Shown: one piece after another, positions 1 to 6,908 of the stretch | Numbering within the stretch: the first letter of the stretch is position 1 | How the letters are laid out: the number at the start of each line of letters is the position of its first letter | Origin: Sulfidibacterium sp964473395 | Lineage (GTDB): Bacteria; Bacteroidota; Bacteroidia; Bacteroidales; F082 | Direction of reading: 5' to 3' | Assembly (NCBI GenBank): GCA_964473395.1 | Contig: CAYYOW010000076.1 | Location: 1 to 10,813 of the forward strand | Length of the DNA: 10,813 bases | Translations under genes and position numbers: made by a program | The notes under the pieces: generated by a model | Database searches by the model: none | What the model saw: the letters and a program-made list of their open reading frames with translations, nothing else | Told to the model about the DNA's origin: nothing

Positions 1-9
1 CATTTTCTC

Positions 10-89
10 AACTTCGCAACTTCACAACTTCTCAACTTCTCAACTTCTCAACTTCACAACTTCACAACTTCGCAACTTCGCAACTTCAC
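10..89. repeat. 8-bp tandem repeat array (AACTTCNC x10)
   Basis: Ten uninterrupted copies of AACTTCNC run head to tail. Only the seventh base varies, in the order G, A, T, T, T, A, A, G, G, A. Positions 2-9 look like a decayed extra copy, so the array may extend left of the window. It lies 117 bp upstream of serS, outside any convincing gene. Because 8 is not a multiple of 3, the array encodes a 24-nt (8-residue) period; one + frame stays open from position 2 to a TGA at 212-214, but it has no start codon in the window and overlaps serS out of frame, so I do not call it a gene. Function is unknown. Confidence 0.9.
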
Positions 90-183
90 TCTTTTCATTC
101 ATCATTTCTCTATTCAAAAAGGTATTATTTTCTGAAAAACTTACTACTGTTACTTTTTATGGATTAATCCTGTTTATCTTTTT

Positions 184-191
184 TATCTTTG
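184..191 (+). promoter_or_regulatory. serS promoter, Bacteroidota -7 box
   Basis: TATCTTTG matches the TAnnTTTG consensus exactly and ends 15 nt before the serS ATG. Transcription would start about 5-8 nt downstream, leaving an extremely short leader. The upstream -33 TTTG element is poor: the nearest candidate is TATG at 158-161, one mismatch, with a 22-nt spacer. Confidence 0.6.
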
Positions 192-206
192 CACAAACTT
201 TTACTT

Positions 207-1478
207 ATGCTTGAACTTCAAAGAATCAGGGAAAATAAAGAGGAGGTCGTTGAACGCCTCGCGGTGAAGAATTTTGACGCCGCTGCCCTTGTTGAAGAAA
301 TTATTGACCTGGATCAGCAGCGCCGGGCAAATCAGAAGACACTGGACGATACGCTGGCACGGTCGAAACAACTGGCAAAGGAGATTGGCCGGTATTTTAA
401 ATCGGGCGAAAAGGAGAAGGCTGAAACGGTCCGGGAGGAGTCGCTGGCGCTGAAAGAGCAGGCAAAAGCGTTGTCGGAACAGGCTGACAGTATTGTTGCG
501 AAGTTGAACACAAAACTTGTTGAGCTTCCCAATGTTCCTCATCCTTCGGTTCCGCGTGGAAAAAGTGACACAGACAACGAGCAGGTTTACACGGAAGGCA
601 ACTTACCCGGACTTCCTGAAAACGCACTACCACACTGGGAGTTAGCCGATAAATATAAGATTATTGATTTTGATTTGGGCAGTAAGGTAACCGGCGCCGG
701 CTTTCCGTTTTACCGCGGGAAAGGAGCCCGACTACAACGGGCACTCATCAACTTTTTTCTGGATGAGGCCATTGACGCCGGATATCTGGAGTACCAACCG
801 CCGCTGATGGTAAATGAAGCTTCCGGATTTGGCACGGGTCAGCTTCCTGACAAAGAGGGTCAGATGTATTTTGCCGGTCTCGACAAACTTTACCTGATTC
901 CTACGGCAGAGGTCCCACTGACCAATATCTACCGCAACGTGATTTTGAAGGAAGCAGACCTCCCCGTGAAAAACGTAGCTTATTCCAGCTGTTTCCGGCG
1001 TGAAGCCGGCTCGTATGGCAAGGATGTACGCGGATTAAACCGCCTGCATCAGTTTGACAAAGTGGAGATTGTACAGATTCAGCATCCTGATAAATCGTAT
1101 GAAACACTGGAAGCAATGAAAGAGCATGTAGCTGGATTGTTACGCAAACTGGAGCTACCTTTCCGGATTCTTCGCCTTTGTGGCGGTGACCTGAGTTTTA
1201 CTTCAGCACTGACATTTGACTTTGAAGTCTTCTCCGGCGCACAAAAACGATGGCTGGAGGTGAGTTCTGTTTCCAACTTTGAGAGCTACCAGGCCAACCG
1301 GATGAAATTACGTTTCAAGGGAAAAGATGGAAAAACACGGCTGGCACACACCCTCAACGGCAGTGCTTTGGCGCTTCCGCGTATCGTGGCAGCCCTGCTC
1401 GAAAATAACCAGACACCGGACGGAATTAGTATTCCCAAAGCTTTGCAAAGCTACACGGGTTTTGATATTATAGACTAA
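207..1478 (+). CDS. serS: Serine--tRNA ligase (SerRS)
   Basis: Cytosolic class II aminoacyl-tRNA synthetase that activates serine with ATP and charges tRNA-Ser (also tRNA-Sec where present). The 423-residue length is normal. The N-terminal arm, about residues 25-100, is rich in Lys, Glu and Ala and fits the long antiparallel coiled coil that grips the tRNA. The serine-site TAEVPLTN begins at T233. Class II motif 2 is CFRRE at 262-266 followed by the GLNRLHQF segment, and motif 3 is NGSALALPR at 384-392 with its invariant Arg392. I chose the ATG at 207 because MLELQRIRENKEE is the canonical SerRS opening; an in-frame TTG at 189 would add six atypical residues and lies inside the promoter box. 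rsmA follows after 9 nt, so the two are probably cotranscribed. Confidence 0.97.
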   Translation: MLELQRIRENKEEVVERLAVKNFDAAALVEEIIDLDQQRRANQKTLDDTLARSKQLAKEIGRYFKSGEKEKAETVREESLALKEQAKALSEQADSIVAKLNTKLVELPNVPHPSVPRGKSDTDNEQVYTEGNLPGLPENALPHWELADKYKIIDFDLGSKVTGAGFPFYRGKGARLQRALINFFLDEAIDAGYLEYQPPLMVNEASGFGTGQLPDKEGQMYFAGLDKLYLIPTAEVPLTNIYRNVILKEADLPVKNVAYSSCFRREAGSYGKDVRGLNRLHQFDKVEIVQIQHPDKSYETLEAMKEHVAGLLRKLELPFRILRLCGGDLSFTSALTFDFEVFSGAQKRWLEVSSVSNFESYQANRMKLRFKGKDGKTRLAHTLNGSALALPRIVAALLENNQTPDGISIPKALQSYTGFDIID

Positions 1479-1487
1479 CTTATTCTC

Positions 1488-2255
1488 ATGATCAGGCCTA
1501 AAAAATATCTGGGGCAGCATTTTCTGAAAGATGCCAACATTGCCCGGAAAATCACCTCCTGCCTTGATGAAAAATACGCCACAGTCTGCGAAATAGGTCC
1601 CGGAACCGGTATTCTGACAAAACTACTTCTCGAAAGAGAAAGCCTTTCGGAACTAACTCTGATAGAGATTGATACGGAGTCGGTGGAATATCTGAACAAC
1701 CATTTTTCTGATGCGAGGCTTCGCGTTTTGGAAGCTGACTTTCTGAAAAGTAATCTACCGGCATTGTTTCCGAACGATGTGGCGCTCATTGGTAATTTTC
1801 CTTACAACATTTCGAGCCAGATATTTTTTAAAGTACTGAAAGACCGGAACCGTATCCCCGAAGTGGTGGGAATGATTCAAAAAGAGGTAGCCGAGCGCAT
1901 CGCTGCCCCGCCAGGAAATAAAACCTATGGTATTTTGAGTGTATTACTACAAAGCTGGTACGACATTGAATACTGTTTCACGGTTAATGAAACGGTATTT
2001 TTCCCACCTCCCAAAGTAAAATCAGCGGTTATCCGGCTTCGACGAAACGAAACTATCGCCCTCGATTGTGATGAAAACCTATTTTTCAAAGTAGTAAAAG
2101 CTGCTTTCGGACAACGGCGGAAAACGCTACGCAATGCCCTGAAGGTACTTTTTGGGCACTTTGAATTTGATCATCCTTTGCTGAGCCAACGGGCAGAGCA
2201 GCTTTCTGTTTCTGATTTTGTCACGCTTACCCGGTTGTTTGAGGGTGAAGACTGA
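1488..2255 (+). CDS. rsmA: 16S rRNA (adenine1518-N6/adenine1519-N6)-dimethyltransferase RsmA (KsgA)
   Basis: SAM-dependent enzyme that dimethylates two adjacent adenines in the helix 45 loop of 16S rRNA, a late checkpoint of small-subunit assembly. At 255 residues it has the usual length. The family's opening KKYLGQHFL lies at residues 5-13. The SAM-binding loop EIGPGTGILT is at 35-44, and an acidic residue at the end of the next strand (in LIEID) should hold the SAM ribose. The catalytic motif reads GNFPYNIS from G102, a Phe variant of the usual N-L-P-Y. The FPPPKVKSAV segment from F172 is also typical of the family. It follows serS by 9 nt with no promoter box between them, so I infer cotranscription with serS. 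The ATG at 1488 gives the expected N-terminus. Confidence 0.96.
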   Translation: MIRPKKYLGQHFLKDANIARKITSCLDEKYATVCEIGPGTGILTKLLLERESLSELTLIEIDTESVEYLNNHFSDARLRVLEADFLKSNLPALFPNDVALIGNFPYNISSQIFFKVLKDRNRIPEVVGMIQKEVAERIAAPPGNKTYGILSVLLQSWYDIEYCFTVNETVFFPPPKVKSAVIRLRRNETIALDCDENLFFKVVKAAFGQRRKTLRNALKVLFGHFEFDHPLLSQRAEQLSVSDFVTLTRLFEGED

Positions 2256-2263
2256 TTTAATGG

Positions 2264-2271
2264 TATTTTTG
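2264..2271 (+). promoter_or_regulatory. uvrC promoter, Bacteroidota -7 box
   Basis: TATTTTTG matches TAnnTTTG exactly, between the rsmA stop and the uvrC start. A TTTG at 2238-2241 lies 22 nt upstream, close to the expected -33 spacing. The box ends 15 nt before the GTG start, the same short distance as at serS. It allows uvrC to be transcribed separately from serS-rsmA. Confidence 0.5.
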
Positions 2272-2286
2272 TGAAAAAATCAGCCA

Positions 2287-4107
2287 GTGGGGAAGAACAA
2301 CGACATCCAAAAAACACTTTTAGCCATTGTGCACAGTCTTCCCGAAAGTCCGGGCGTTTACCGCTATTATGACGGCGAAGGGAAGATTTTGTATGTGGGG
2401 AAAGCCAAGAATCTGAAAAAGCGGGTTTCGAGTTATTTCAACAAAGAGCCTGAAAGTGGGAAACTACGGGTATTGGTAAAAAAAATCAGGGACATAAAAT
2501 TCATTGTTACCGAAACCGAACTGGATGCCCTGTTGTTGGAAAACAACCTGATAAAGAAGCTCCAGCCTCGATACAATATCATGTTGAAAGATGACAAAAC
2601 TTATCCCTGGCTTTGTATCAAAAAGGAACCTTTTCCACGGGTTTTTTCCACACGCCATGTGCTGGATGATGGCTCGGAGTATTACGGGCCGTACGCCTCG
2701 GTGCGCATGATGAAGACACTGATGGATATTATCCGTAAACTTTATCCGCTGCGTACCTGCAAGCTGAACCTCTCACAAAAAAACATCCAAAAAGGGAAGT
2801 TCAAAGTCTGTCTTGAGTTTCATCTCGGCAACTGCAAAGCACCTTGCGTAGGAAAACAATCGGAAGAGGATTATCTAAAAACCATCGACGAGATACGGGC
2901 CATTATAAAAGGTAACCTGAGTGAAGTCATCGATGCTCTGCGTAAAGTGATGACAGACTACGCACAAAAAGAAGATTTTGAAAATGCTCAGTTGGTGAAA
3001 GAAAAGCTGGAAAACCTGGAAAATTACAAAAGCAAATCAACCATCGTGAATCCGCACATCAATAATGTGGACGTATTTTCTGTTTTGGACGAGGAAAACC
3101 AGGCCTATGTCAATTATCTGAAGGTGATGAACGGCTCCATTGTACAGGCGCATACGGTGGAAGTGAAGAAAAAGCTGAACGAAACGCCGGCTGAGATACT
3201 GACTTTTGCCATTACCGATTTCAGACAGCGTTTTAGTAGCCATGCCGATGAGATTATTGTCCCGTTCCGGCCTGAAATGGGCTGGGATGAAGTGAAGATT
3301 ACCGTCCCACGGCGTGGCGACAAAAAACAGCTGCTGGAACTTAGTCAGCGCAACACCAAATATTTCAGAATGGAAAGGCAAAAGCAGCAGGAGCTGGTTG
3401 ATCCCGACCGCCACAGCTGGCGTATCCTCGAAAAAATGAAACTGGATTTGCATTTGAATGTTCTGCCCGAAGTCATTGAATGTTTTGATAATTCTAACAT
3501 CCAAGGTGCTTACCCGGTGGCATCCATGGTGCAGTTTGTGAAAGCCAGGCCCAACAAAAAAGCATACCGCCATTTCAATATCAAAACTGTGGAGGGACCG
3601 GATGATTTTGCTTCCATGGAGGAGATTATCCTACGCCGTTATGGGAGGCTGCTGGAAGAGGAGAAAACTTTGCCACAGCTGATTGTGGTAGATGGTGGAA
3701 AAGGACAGCTAAGTGCAGCCGTGAAAAGTTTGAAAAAACTGGGACTATTTGAGAAAGTCGGTATTATTGGTATTGCCAAACGGTTAGAAGAACTTTATTT
3801 TCCTAATGATTCCGTGCCTCTTTATCTTGACAAAACATCGGAGACACTACGTGTTATTCAACAGTTACGGGATGAGGCCCATCGTTTTGGCATTACGCAT
3901 CATCGTAATAAGCGTAGAAAAGGAACATTGAAATCAGAATTAACTGAAATAAAAGGTATCGGTAAGGACACCGTCCAAAAACTATTACGAAAATTCAAGT
4001 CTGTGAAAAAAATCAGCGAGGCTTCGGAGGCGAGTATGGCTGCTATTATAGGCAAGGCTAGAGCGGGAATAATTTTCCACCATTTCCATCGCGTTTCCAG
4101 CCAATAA
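2287..4107 (+). CDS. uvrC: UvrABC system protein C (excinuclease subunit UvrC)
   Basis: Dual-incision nuclease of nucleotide excision repair, recruited by UvrB at the lesion. At 606 residues it is full length. The GIY-YIG nuclease domain that makes the 3' cut opens with GVY at 23-25 and YVG at 36-38, with Arg46 and Glu85 as likely catalytic residues. Cys158, Cys175, Cys183 and Cys187 match the spacing of the reported UvrC Fe-S cysteines. A UVR helix-pair (about 205-245) should contact UvrB. The RNase H-like domain that makes the 5' cut keeps Asp401, Asp469 (VVDGGKGQ) and His532 (DEAHRF). Two helix-hairpin-helix motifs end the protein (ELTEIKGIGKDTVQKLL). I use the GTG at 2287: an in-frame ATG at 2260 is followed at once by TGA, and the GTG gives the family's N-terminus. 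A hairpin terminator follows directly. Confidence 0.96.
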   Translation: MGKNNDIQKTLLAIVHSLPESPGVYRYYDGEGKILYVGKAKNLKKRVSSYFNKEPESGKLRVLVKKIRDIKFIVTETELDALLLENNLIKKLQPRYNIMLKDDKTYPWLCIKKEPFPRVFSTRHVLDDGSEYYGPYASVRMMKTLMDIIRKLYPLRTCKLNLSQKNIQKGKFKVCLEFHLGNCKAPCVGKQSEEDYLKTIDEIRAIIKGNLSEVIDALRKVMTDYAQKEDFENAQLVKEKLENLENYKSKSTIVNPHINNVDVFSVLDEENQAYVNYLKVMNGSIVQAHTVEVKKKLNETPAEILTFAITDFRQRFSSHADEIIVPFRPEMGWDEVKITVPRRGDKKQLLELSQRNTKYFRMERQKQQELVDPDRHSWRILEKMKLDLHLNVLPEVIECFDNSNIQGAYPVASMVQFVKARPNKKAYRHFNIKTVEGPDDFASMEEIILRRYGRLLEEEKTLPQLIVVDGGKGQLSAAVKSLKKLGLFEKVGIIGIAKRLEELYFPNDSVPLYLDKTSETLRVIQQLRDEAHRFGITHHRNKRRKGTLKSELTEIKGIGKDTVQKLLRKFKSVKKISEASEASMAAIIGKARAGIIFHHFHRVSSQ

Positions 4108-4108
4108 A

Positions 4109-4135
4109 AAAAGCCCTCCGGTTTGGAGAGCTTTT
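4109..4135. terminator. Bidirectional intrinsic terminator between uvrC and the TonB-like gene
   Basis: The hairpin pairs 4109-4119 with 4125-4135 around a five-base loop (GGTTT), with one C/A mismatch at 4115/4129. The core is AGCnCTCC against GGAGnGCT. A-runs on the left and T-runs on the right flank it, so each strand sees a stem followed by U residues. It lies between the uvrC stop (4107) and the stop of the convergent TonB-like gene (4154) and should end transcription from both sides. The minus-strand tail (seven T) is the better one. Confidence 0.8.
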
Positions 4136-4153
4136 CTTGATTTTAAATAGTTT

Positions 4154-4828
4154 TTATTCCAGTGTAAATTTCACGGGAAGGTTAAAAGAGACCCTAACCG
4201 GTTTTCCGCGTTGTTTTCCGGGTATCCACTTGGGCATACTTTTTACGACTCTAACCGCTTCTTCATCACAGCCGCCGCCGATACCGCGAAGCACTTTTAC
4301 ATGGTCAATGCTACCATCGGGCTCCACCACAAAGTTGATAAACACACGGCCCTGAATACCACTCTCTTTAGCCAGCTCTGGGTATTTGATATGGCTGGCA
4401 AGAAATTTCATCAGCGCCCCAACACCGCCCGGGAAAGAAGGCATTTTTTCCACGACCATAAAAATATGCTGTTCGGGAACCGATTCATCCTCTTCCGGAG
4501 GTACATATTCATCTACTTTGGTATTCATGTTGGCATCAACATCAATATCAATATCCTCGTTCACCTTGACGTCATTGTTCACAATTTTAATCTGTGTAAC
4601 CGTTTTTGGAGGAGGTGGCGGGGGTGGTTTCACCTTTTGTTCGGTAATGGGGACCATCTCCTCGGGAGCATTGTCAGCCTTCTGTTGCGTCAGGTTATAT
4701 GTCCTCTTCTCGTAACTTTTATGATTAAAAGAAAAAAGAACAAGCGCCAATGCAATGACGAGTCCAATCTCAAAAAAGAGAGCCTTCTTGCCTTCGAGGT
4801 CAGCTTTAGGTGTTTTTCTGGATTCCAT
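4154..4828 (-). CDS. TonB-like energy transducer
   Basis: Inner-membrane-anchored periplasmic protein that would carry proton-motive energy from ExbB-ExbD to an outer-membrane TonB-dependent transporter. Of 224 residues, 1-16 are charged and cytoplasmic, about 17-34 form one membrane anchor (ALFFEIGLVIALALVLF), and a periplasmic linker contains seven prolines at 68-74 and an acidic stretch rich in Asp, Ile and Val (86-98). The TonB C-terminal domain runs from about 121 to the end, with the family segments YPELAKESGIQGRVFINFVV and DEEAVRVVKSMPKWIPGKQR. No ExbB or ExbD lies nearby, so it is probably one of several TonB paralogues and its transporter is unknown; I give no symbol for that reason. 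It follows the VanZ-like gene by 68 nt on the same strand. A near-match promoter box (TATTTTAG, complement of 4877-4884) lies upstream. Confidence 0.9.
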   Translation of the reverse strand: MESRKTPKADLEGKKALFFEIGLVIALALVLFSFNHKSYEKRTYNLTQQKADNAPEEMVPITEQKVKPPPPPPPKTVTQIKIVNNDVKVNEDIDIDVDANMNTKVDEYVPPEEDESVPEQHIFMVVEKMPSFPGGVGALMKFLASHIKYPELAKESGIQGRVFINFVVEPDGSIDHVKVLRGIGGGCDEEAVRVVKSMPKWIPGKQRGKPVRVSFNLPVKFTLE

Positions 4829-4896
4829 TCTTTTTTTGTTTAATAATTTTTTATTTATGAATACTTTTTCCGGCCGCTAAAATAGTTAAATTCTTT

Positions 4897-5295
4897 TTAA
4901 TGGCTTTCTTTTCTTCTTATTTTTTTTCGATACAGATAAATAAAAAGCAGCCATCCTATTATTGCACCTGTTGTATCGGCAAGAAAATCAAACCTATTCC
5001 CATCTCTTCCTACAAAAACATAATATTGCAGAACTTCGGTTATCAAACCATAAATAGCAGTAACAATAACCGCAATAAGTCCAAACAGATAACGTTTATT
5101 GCTGCTAAAATATTGCTCACGAAAGCCAAATAAGATGAGGAAAGCCAGTCCTCCGAAAATAAAAAGGTGAACAGCTTTGTCAGGTTCCAACCAGCCCCAA
5201 AAGGTGACTATTGTTGGGAAATCGTTACCAGGCAAACCGGTCAATAGCAGGATGATGATTGACCACAATAGAGCAGGCCATATTTTTTTTAGCAT
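4897..5295 (-). CDS. VanZ-like family membrane protein
   Basis: Small integral membrane protein of 132 residues with the VanZ-like pattern. Four hydrophobic segments lie near residues 7-22, 44-58, 70-89 and 104-122. Between them are the conserved polar positions Asp39, Lys40 and His43 (DKAVH), Glu87 (ITEVLQ), Arg97, Asp103 and Asp107 (FDFLADTTG). The tail is basic (RKKIRRKES), consistent with a cytoplasmic C-terminus. VanZ itself gives low-level teicoplanin resistance, but most members have no known function and nothing here implies glycopeptide resistance. I prefer the ATG at 5295, 10 nt after the gcvH stop. A TTG at 5316 in the same frame would overlap gcvH by 11 nt and add seven residues atypical of the family. 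It is probably cotranscribed with gcvH. Confidence 0.85.
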   Translation of the reverse strand: MLKKIWPALLWSIIILLLTGLPGNDFPTIVTFWGWLEPDKAVHLFIFGGLAFLILFGFREQYFSSNKRYLFGLIAVIVTAIYGLITEVLQYYVFVGRDGNRFDFLADTTGAIIGWLLFIYLYRKKIRRKESH

Positions 5296-5305
5296 AAGCC
5301 GGTTA

Positions 5306-5686
5306 CTATGATTCAATAAGATTTTTATATGCAGTGGCGTCCAACATTTCGTTTACTTCGGCAGGATTGGCCATCTTTATTTTCACTATCCAACCCTCAC
5401 CGTAAGGATCTTTATTAATCATTTCAGGTTCATCTTCCAGCTTTTCATTCAGCTCAAGAATGGTTCCTCCCATGGGAAGCAACAGGTCTGAAACTGTTTT
5501 AACAGCTTCTACAGTTCCAAAAGCCTCACCTTTCTCCAGCGTTTCGTCGATGGTTTCAACCTCCACAAAAACAATATCTCCCAATTCATTCTGGGCGAAA
5601 TCGGTAATGCCTATGTACGCATTTTCTCCTTCAACTCTCACCCATTCGTGATCGTTAGAATACTTTAATTTTTCAGGTATGTTCAT
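5306..5686 (-). CDS. gcvH: Glycine cleavage system H protein
   Basis: Lipoyl carrier protein that shuttles the aminomethyl group from P protein (GcvP) to T protein (GcvT) and is reoxidised by L protein; in many bacteria it also takes part in lipoate transfer. At 126 residues it is the normal length. The N-terminus KYSNDHEWVRVEGENAYIGI is diagnostic. The lipoylated lysine is Lys63 in GTVEAVKTVSD, and the NKDPYGEGWIVKIK segment is also conserved. The gcvP and gcvT genes are not in the window, so the system is encoded in pieces. gcvH has its own promoter box and is followed 10 nt later by the VanZ-like gene. Confidence 0.97.
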   Translation of the reverse strand: MNIPEKLKYSNDHEWVRVEGENAYIGITDFAQNELGDIVFVEVETIDETLEKGEAFGTVEAVKTVSDLLLPMGGTILELNEKLEDEPEMINKDPYGEGWIVKIKMANPAEVNEMLDATAYKNLIES

Positions 5687-5713
5687 AGTTTTTACGTTTT
5701 AAAAATAATGCCT

Positions 5714-5721
5714 CAAATTTA
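5714..5721 (-). promoter_or_regulatory. gcvH promoter, Bacteroidota -7 box
   Basis: On the minus strand this reads TAAATTTG, an exact TAnnTTTG match, 27 nt before the gcvH ATG. A TTTG lies upstream (complement of 5737-5740), but the 15-nt spacer is shorter than the usual 19-21. It suggests gcvH, the VanZ-like gene and perhaps the TonB-like gene can be expressed independently of pfkA. Confidence 0.5.
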
Positions 5722-5777
5722 CATTAAATTTTTTCACAAAACGTAACGATATTTATGAAGTCGTCTAAATTCCCAGC

Positions 5778-6878
5778 CTATTTCTGGCCCAGTGAGATAC
5801 CCAGCCCCATGGCCGTTTTAACCAGTGCATTATCAGGGGTCACCAGGTTTGGTTTGGCGATGGCATCTTTCAGTGGAACGGCTACAAAATCAGGATGACG
5901 GTAAGCTACCATTTTTCCAAAATCTCCATCGAGTACCATCTCAAAGGCTCTTACCCCAAACTGTGCGGAGAGTACCCGATCGTAAGCTATTGGAACACCG
6001 CCACGTTGCAGGTGACCCAACACAGTTTCCCGCATATCATGCTTAAAGCCAGCTGCTTTAAGCTGATTGATCAACTGCCGGGAGATACCACCCAGTTTTA
6101 GATTTTCGTAGCCCACTTCATCATTTTCTCTGACAGCCATTTTGCCACCTTTGGGATATGCTCCTTCTGAAATTACTACCACACCAAAGCCACGGTCATG
6201 GACAAATCGTCTTTCAAGTGCTTCTTTTACAACTTCAATATCGTAAGGCATTTCCGGTATCAGGCACACATCGGCTCCCCCGGCTACAGCGGCATTCATG
6301 GCAATCCAACCAGCTTCACGGCCCATCACTTCCAGCACGAAAACCCGGTTATGGCTGGCAGCTGTAGTAACCAGCTTATCAACAGATTCAGTAGCTATTT
6401 CAACAGCCGTCTGAAAGCCAAATGTTGAATCTGTGGACGAAAGATCGTTGTCGATGGTCTTGGGAACACCGATAATGTTCAGCCCTTTCCGGTAAAGTTT
6501 CTCGGAAATCCGTTGCGAACCATCGCCACCAATGCTGATAACAGCATCGATATGCATAATTTGCAATTTACGAATCATCTCATCGGAGCGATCAACGGTA
6601 ATCCACTTCCCATTTTTATCTTTAATAGGCCAGGCAAACGGACCCCCTTTGTTGGTAGTTTCTATTATGGTACCTCCTTGAAAATGGATGCCTTTTACCT
6701 TTTTGTTGTCCAGAACAACCACTTCGGTAGGTTCCCATAAAATTCCATTAAAAGCCTGGATGCTGCCCAGCACTTCCCAATCTTTTTCCTGCGATGCACG
6801 GTGGACAACGGCGCGTATAACGGCGTTCAATCCCGGACAATCGCCACCACCGGTGGCTATAAGTACTCGTTTCATCAT
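5778..6878 (-). CDS. pfkA: 6-phosphofructokinase, group III-like (probably ATP-dependent)
   Basis: Cytosolic glycolytic enzyme that phosphorylates fructose 6-phosphate to fructose 1,6-bisphosphate. The 366 residues are longer than E. coli PfkA (about 320) and fit the group III or mixed-substrate branch. The nucleotide loop TGGGDCPGLNAVIRA is at 9-23 and the phosphoryl-donor motif GGDGS at 117-121. The catalytic base should be Asp143 in PKTIDND, and VMGREAGWIA binds the sugar phosphate. Gly120 favours ATP over pyrophosphate, while Lys140 (PKTIDND rather than PGTIDND) is shared with PPi enzymes and with actinobacterial ATP enzymes. The frame is open further upstream, but MMKRVLIATGGG at 6878 is the family N-terminus and lies just downstream of a promoter box; the second ATG at 6875 is equally possible. 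Confidence 0.93.
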   Translation of the reverse strand: MMKRVLIATGGGDCPGLNAVIRAVVHRASQEKDWEVLGSIQAFNGILWEPTEVVVLDNKKVKGIHFQGGTIIETTNKGGPFAWPIKDKNGKWITVDRSDEMIRKLQIMHIDAVISIGGDGSQRISEKLYRKGLNIIGVPKTIDNDLSSTDSTFGFQTAVEIATESVDKLVTTAASHNRVFVLEVMGREAGWIAMNAAVAGGADVCLIPEMPYDIEVVKEALERRFVHDRGFGVVVISEGAYPKGGKMAVRENDEVGYENLKLGGISRQLINQLKAAGFKHDMRETVLGHLQRGGVPIAYDRVLSAQFGVRAFEMVLDGDFGKMVAYRHPDFVAVPLKDAIAKPNLVTPDNALVKTAMGLGISLGQK

Positions 6879-6900
6879 TATTTCTTTGTATTTTGAAACG

Positions 6901-6908
6901 CAAAAGTA
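6901..6908 (-). promoter_or_regulatory. pfkA promoter, Bacteroidota -7 box
   Basis: The minus strand reads TACTTTTG, an exact TAnnTTTG match, 22 nt before the pfkA ATG at 6878. No convincing TTTG sits at the expected -33 distance. The position supports the start at 6878, since any more upstream start would lie inside or before the promoter. Confidence 0.55.

Noticed and set aside
10..89. CRISPR array
   Set aside because: The units are 8 bp, directly adjacent and near-identical, with no spacers and no cas genes nearby.
2..214. + strand coding frame through the tandem repeat into the serS start
   Set aside because: It has no start codon in the window, its residues just reflect the repeat period, and it overlaps serS out of frame.
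3037..3573. 178-codon minus-strand open frame inside uvrC
   Set aside because: It lies antisense to the conserved UvrC nuclease domain and has no recognisable product.
4211..4843. Long + strand open frame opposite the TonB-like gene
   Set aside because: It is the complement of a well-supported TonB domain gene; its composition (poly-Gly opposite the proline tract, many His and Phe) is that of antisense sequence.
4897..5295. Glycopeptide resistance gene vanZ
   Set aside because: Only the broad VanZ-like fold is present. No vanHAX, vanRS or vanY genes are near, and Bacteroidota VanZ-like proteins are not known resistance determinants.
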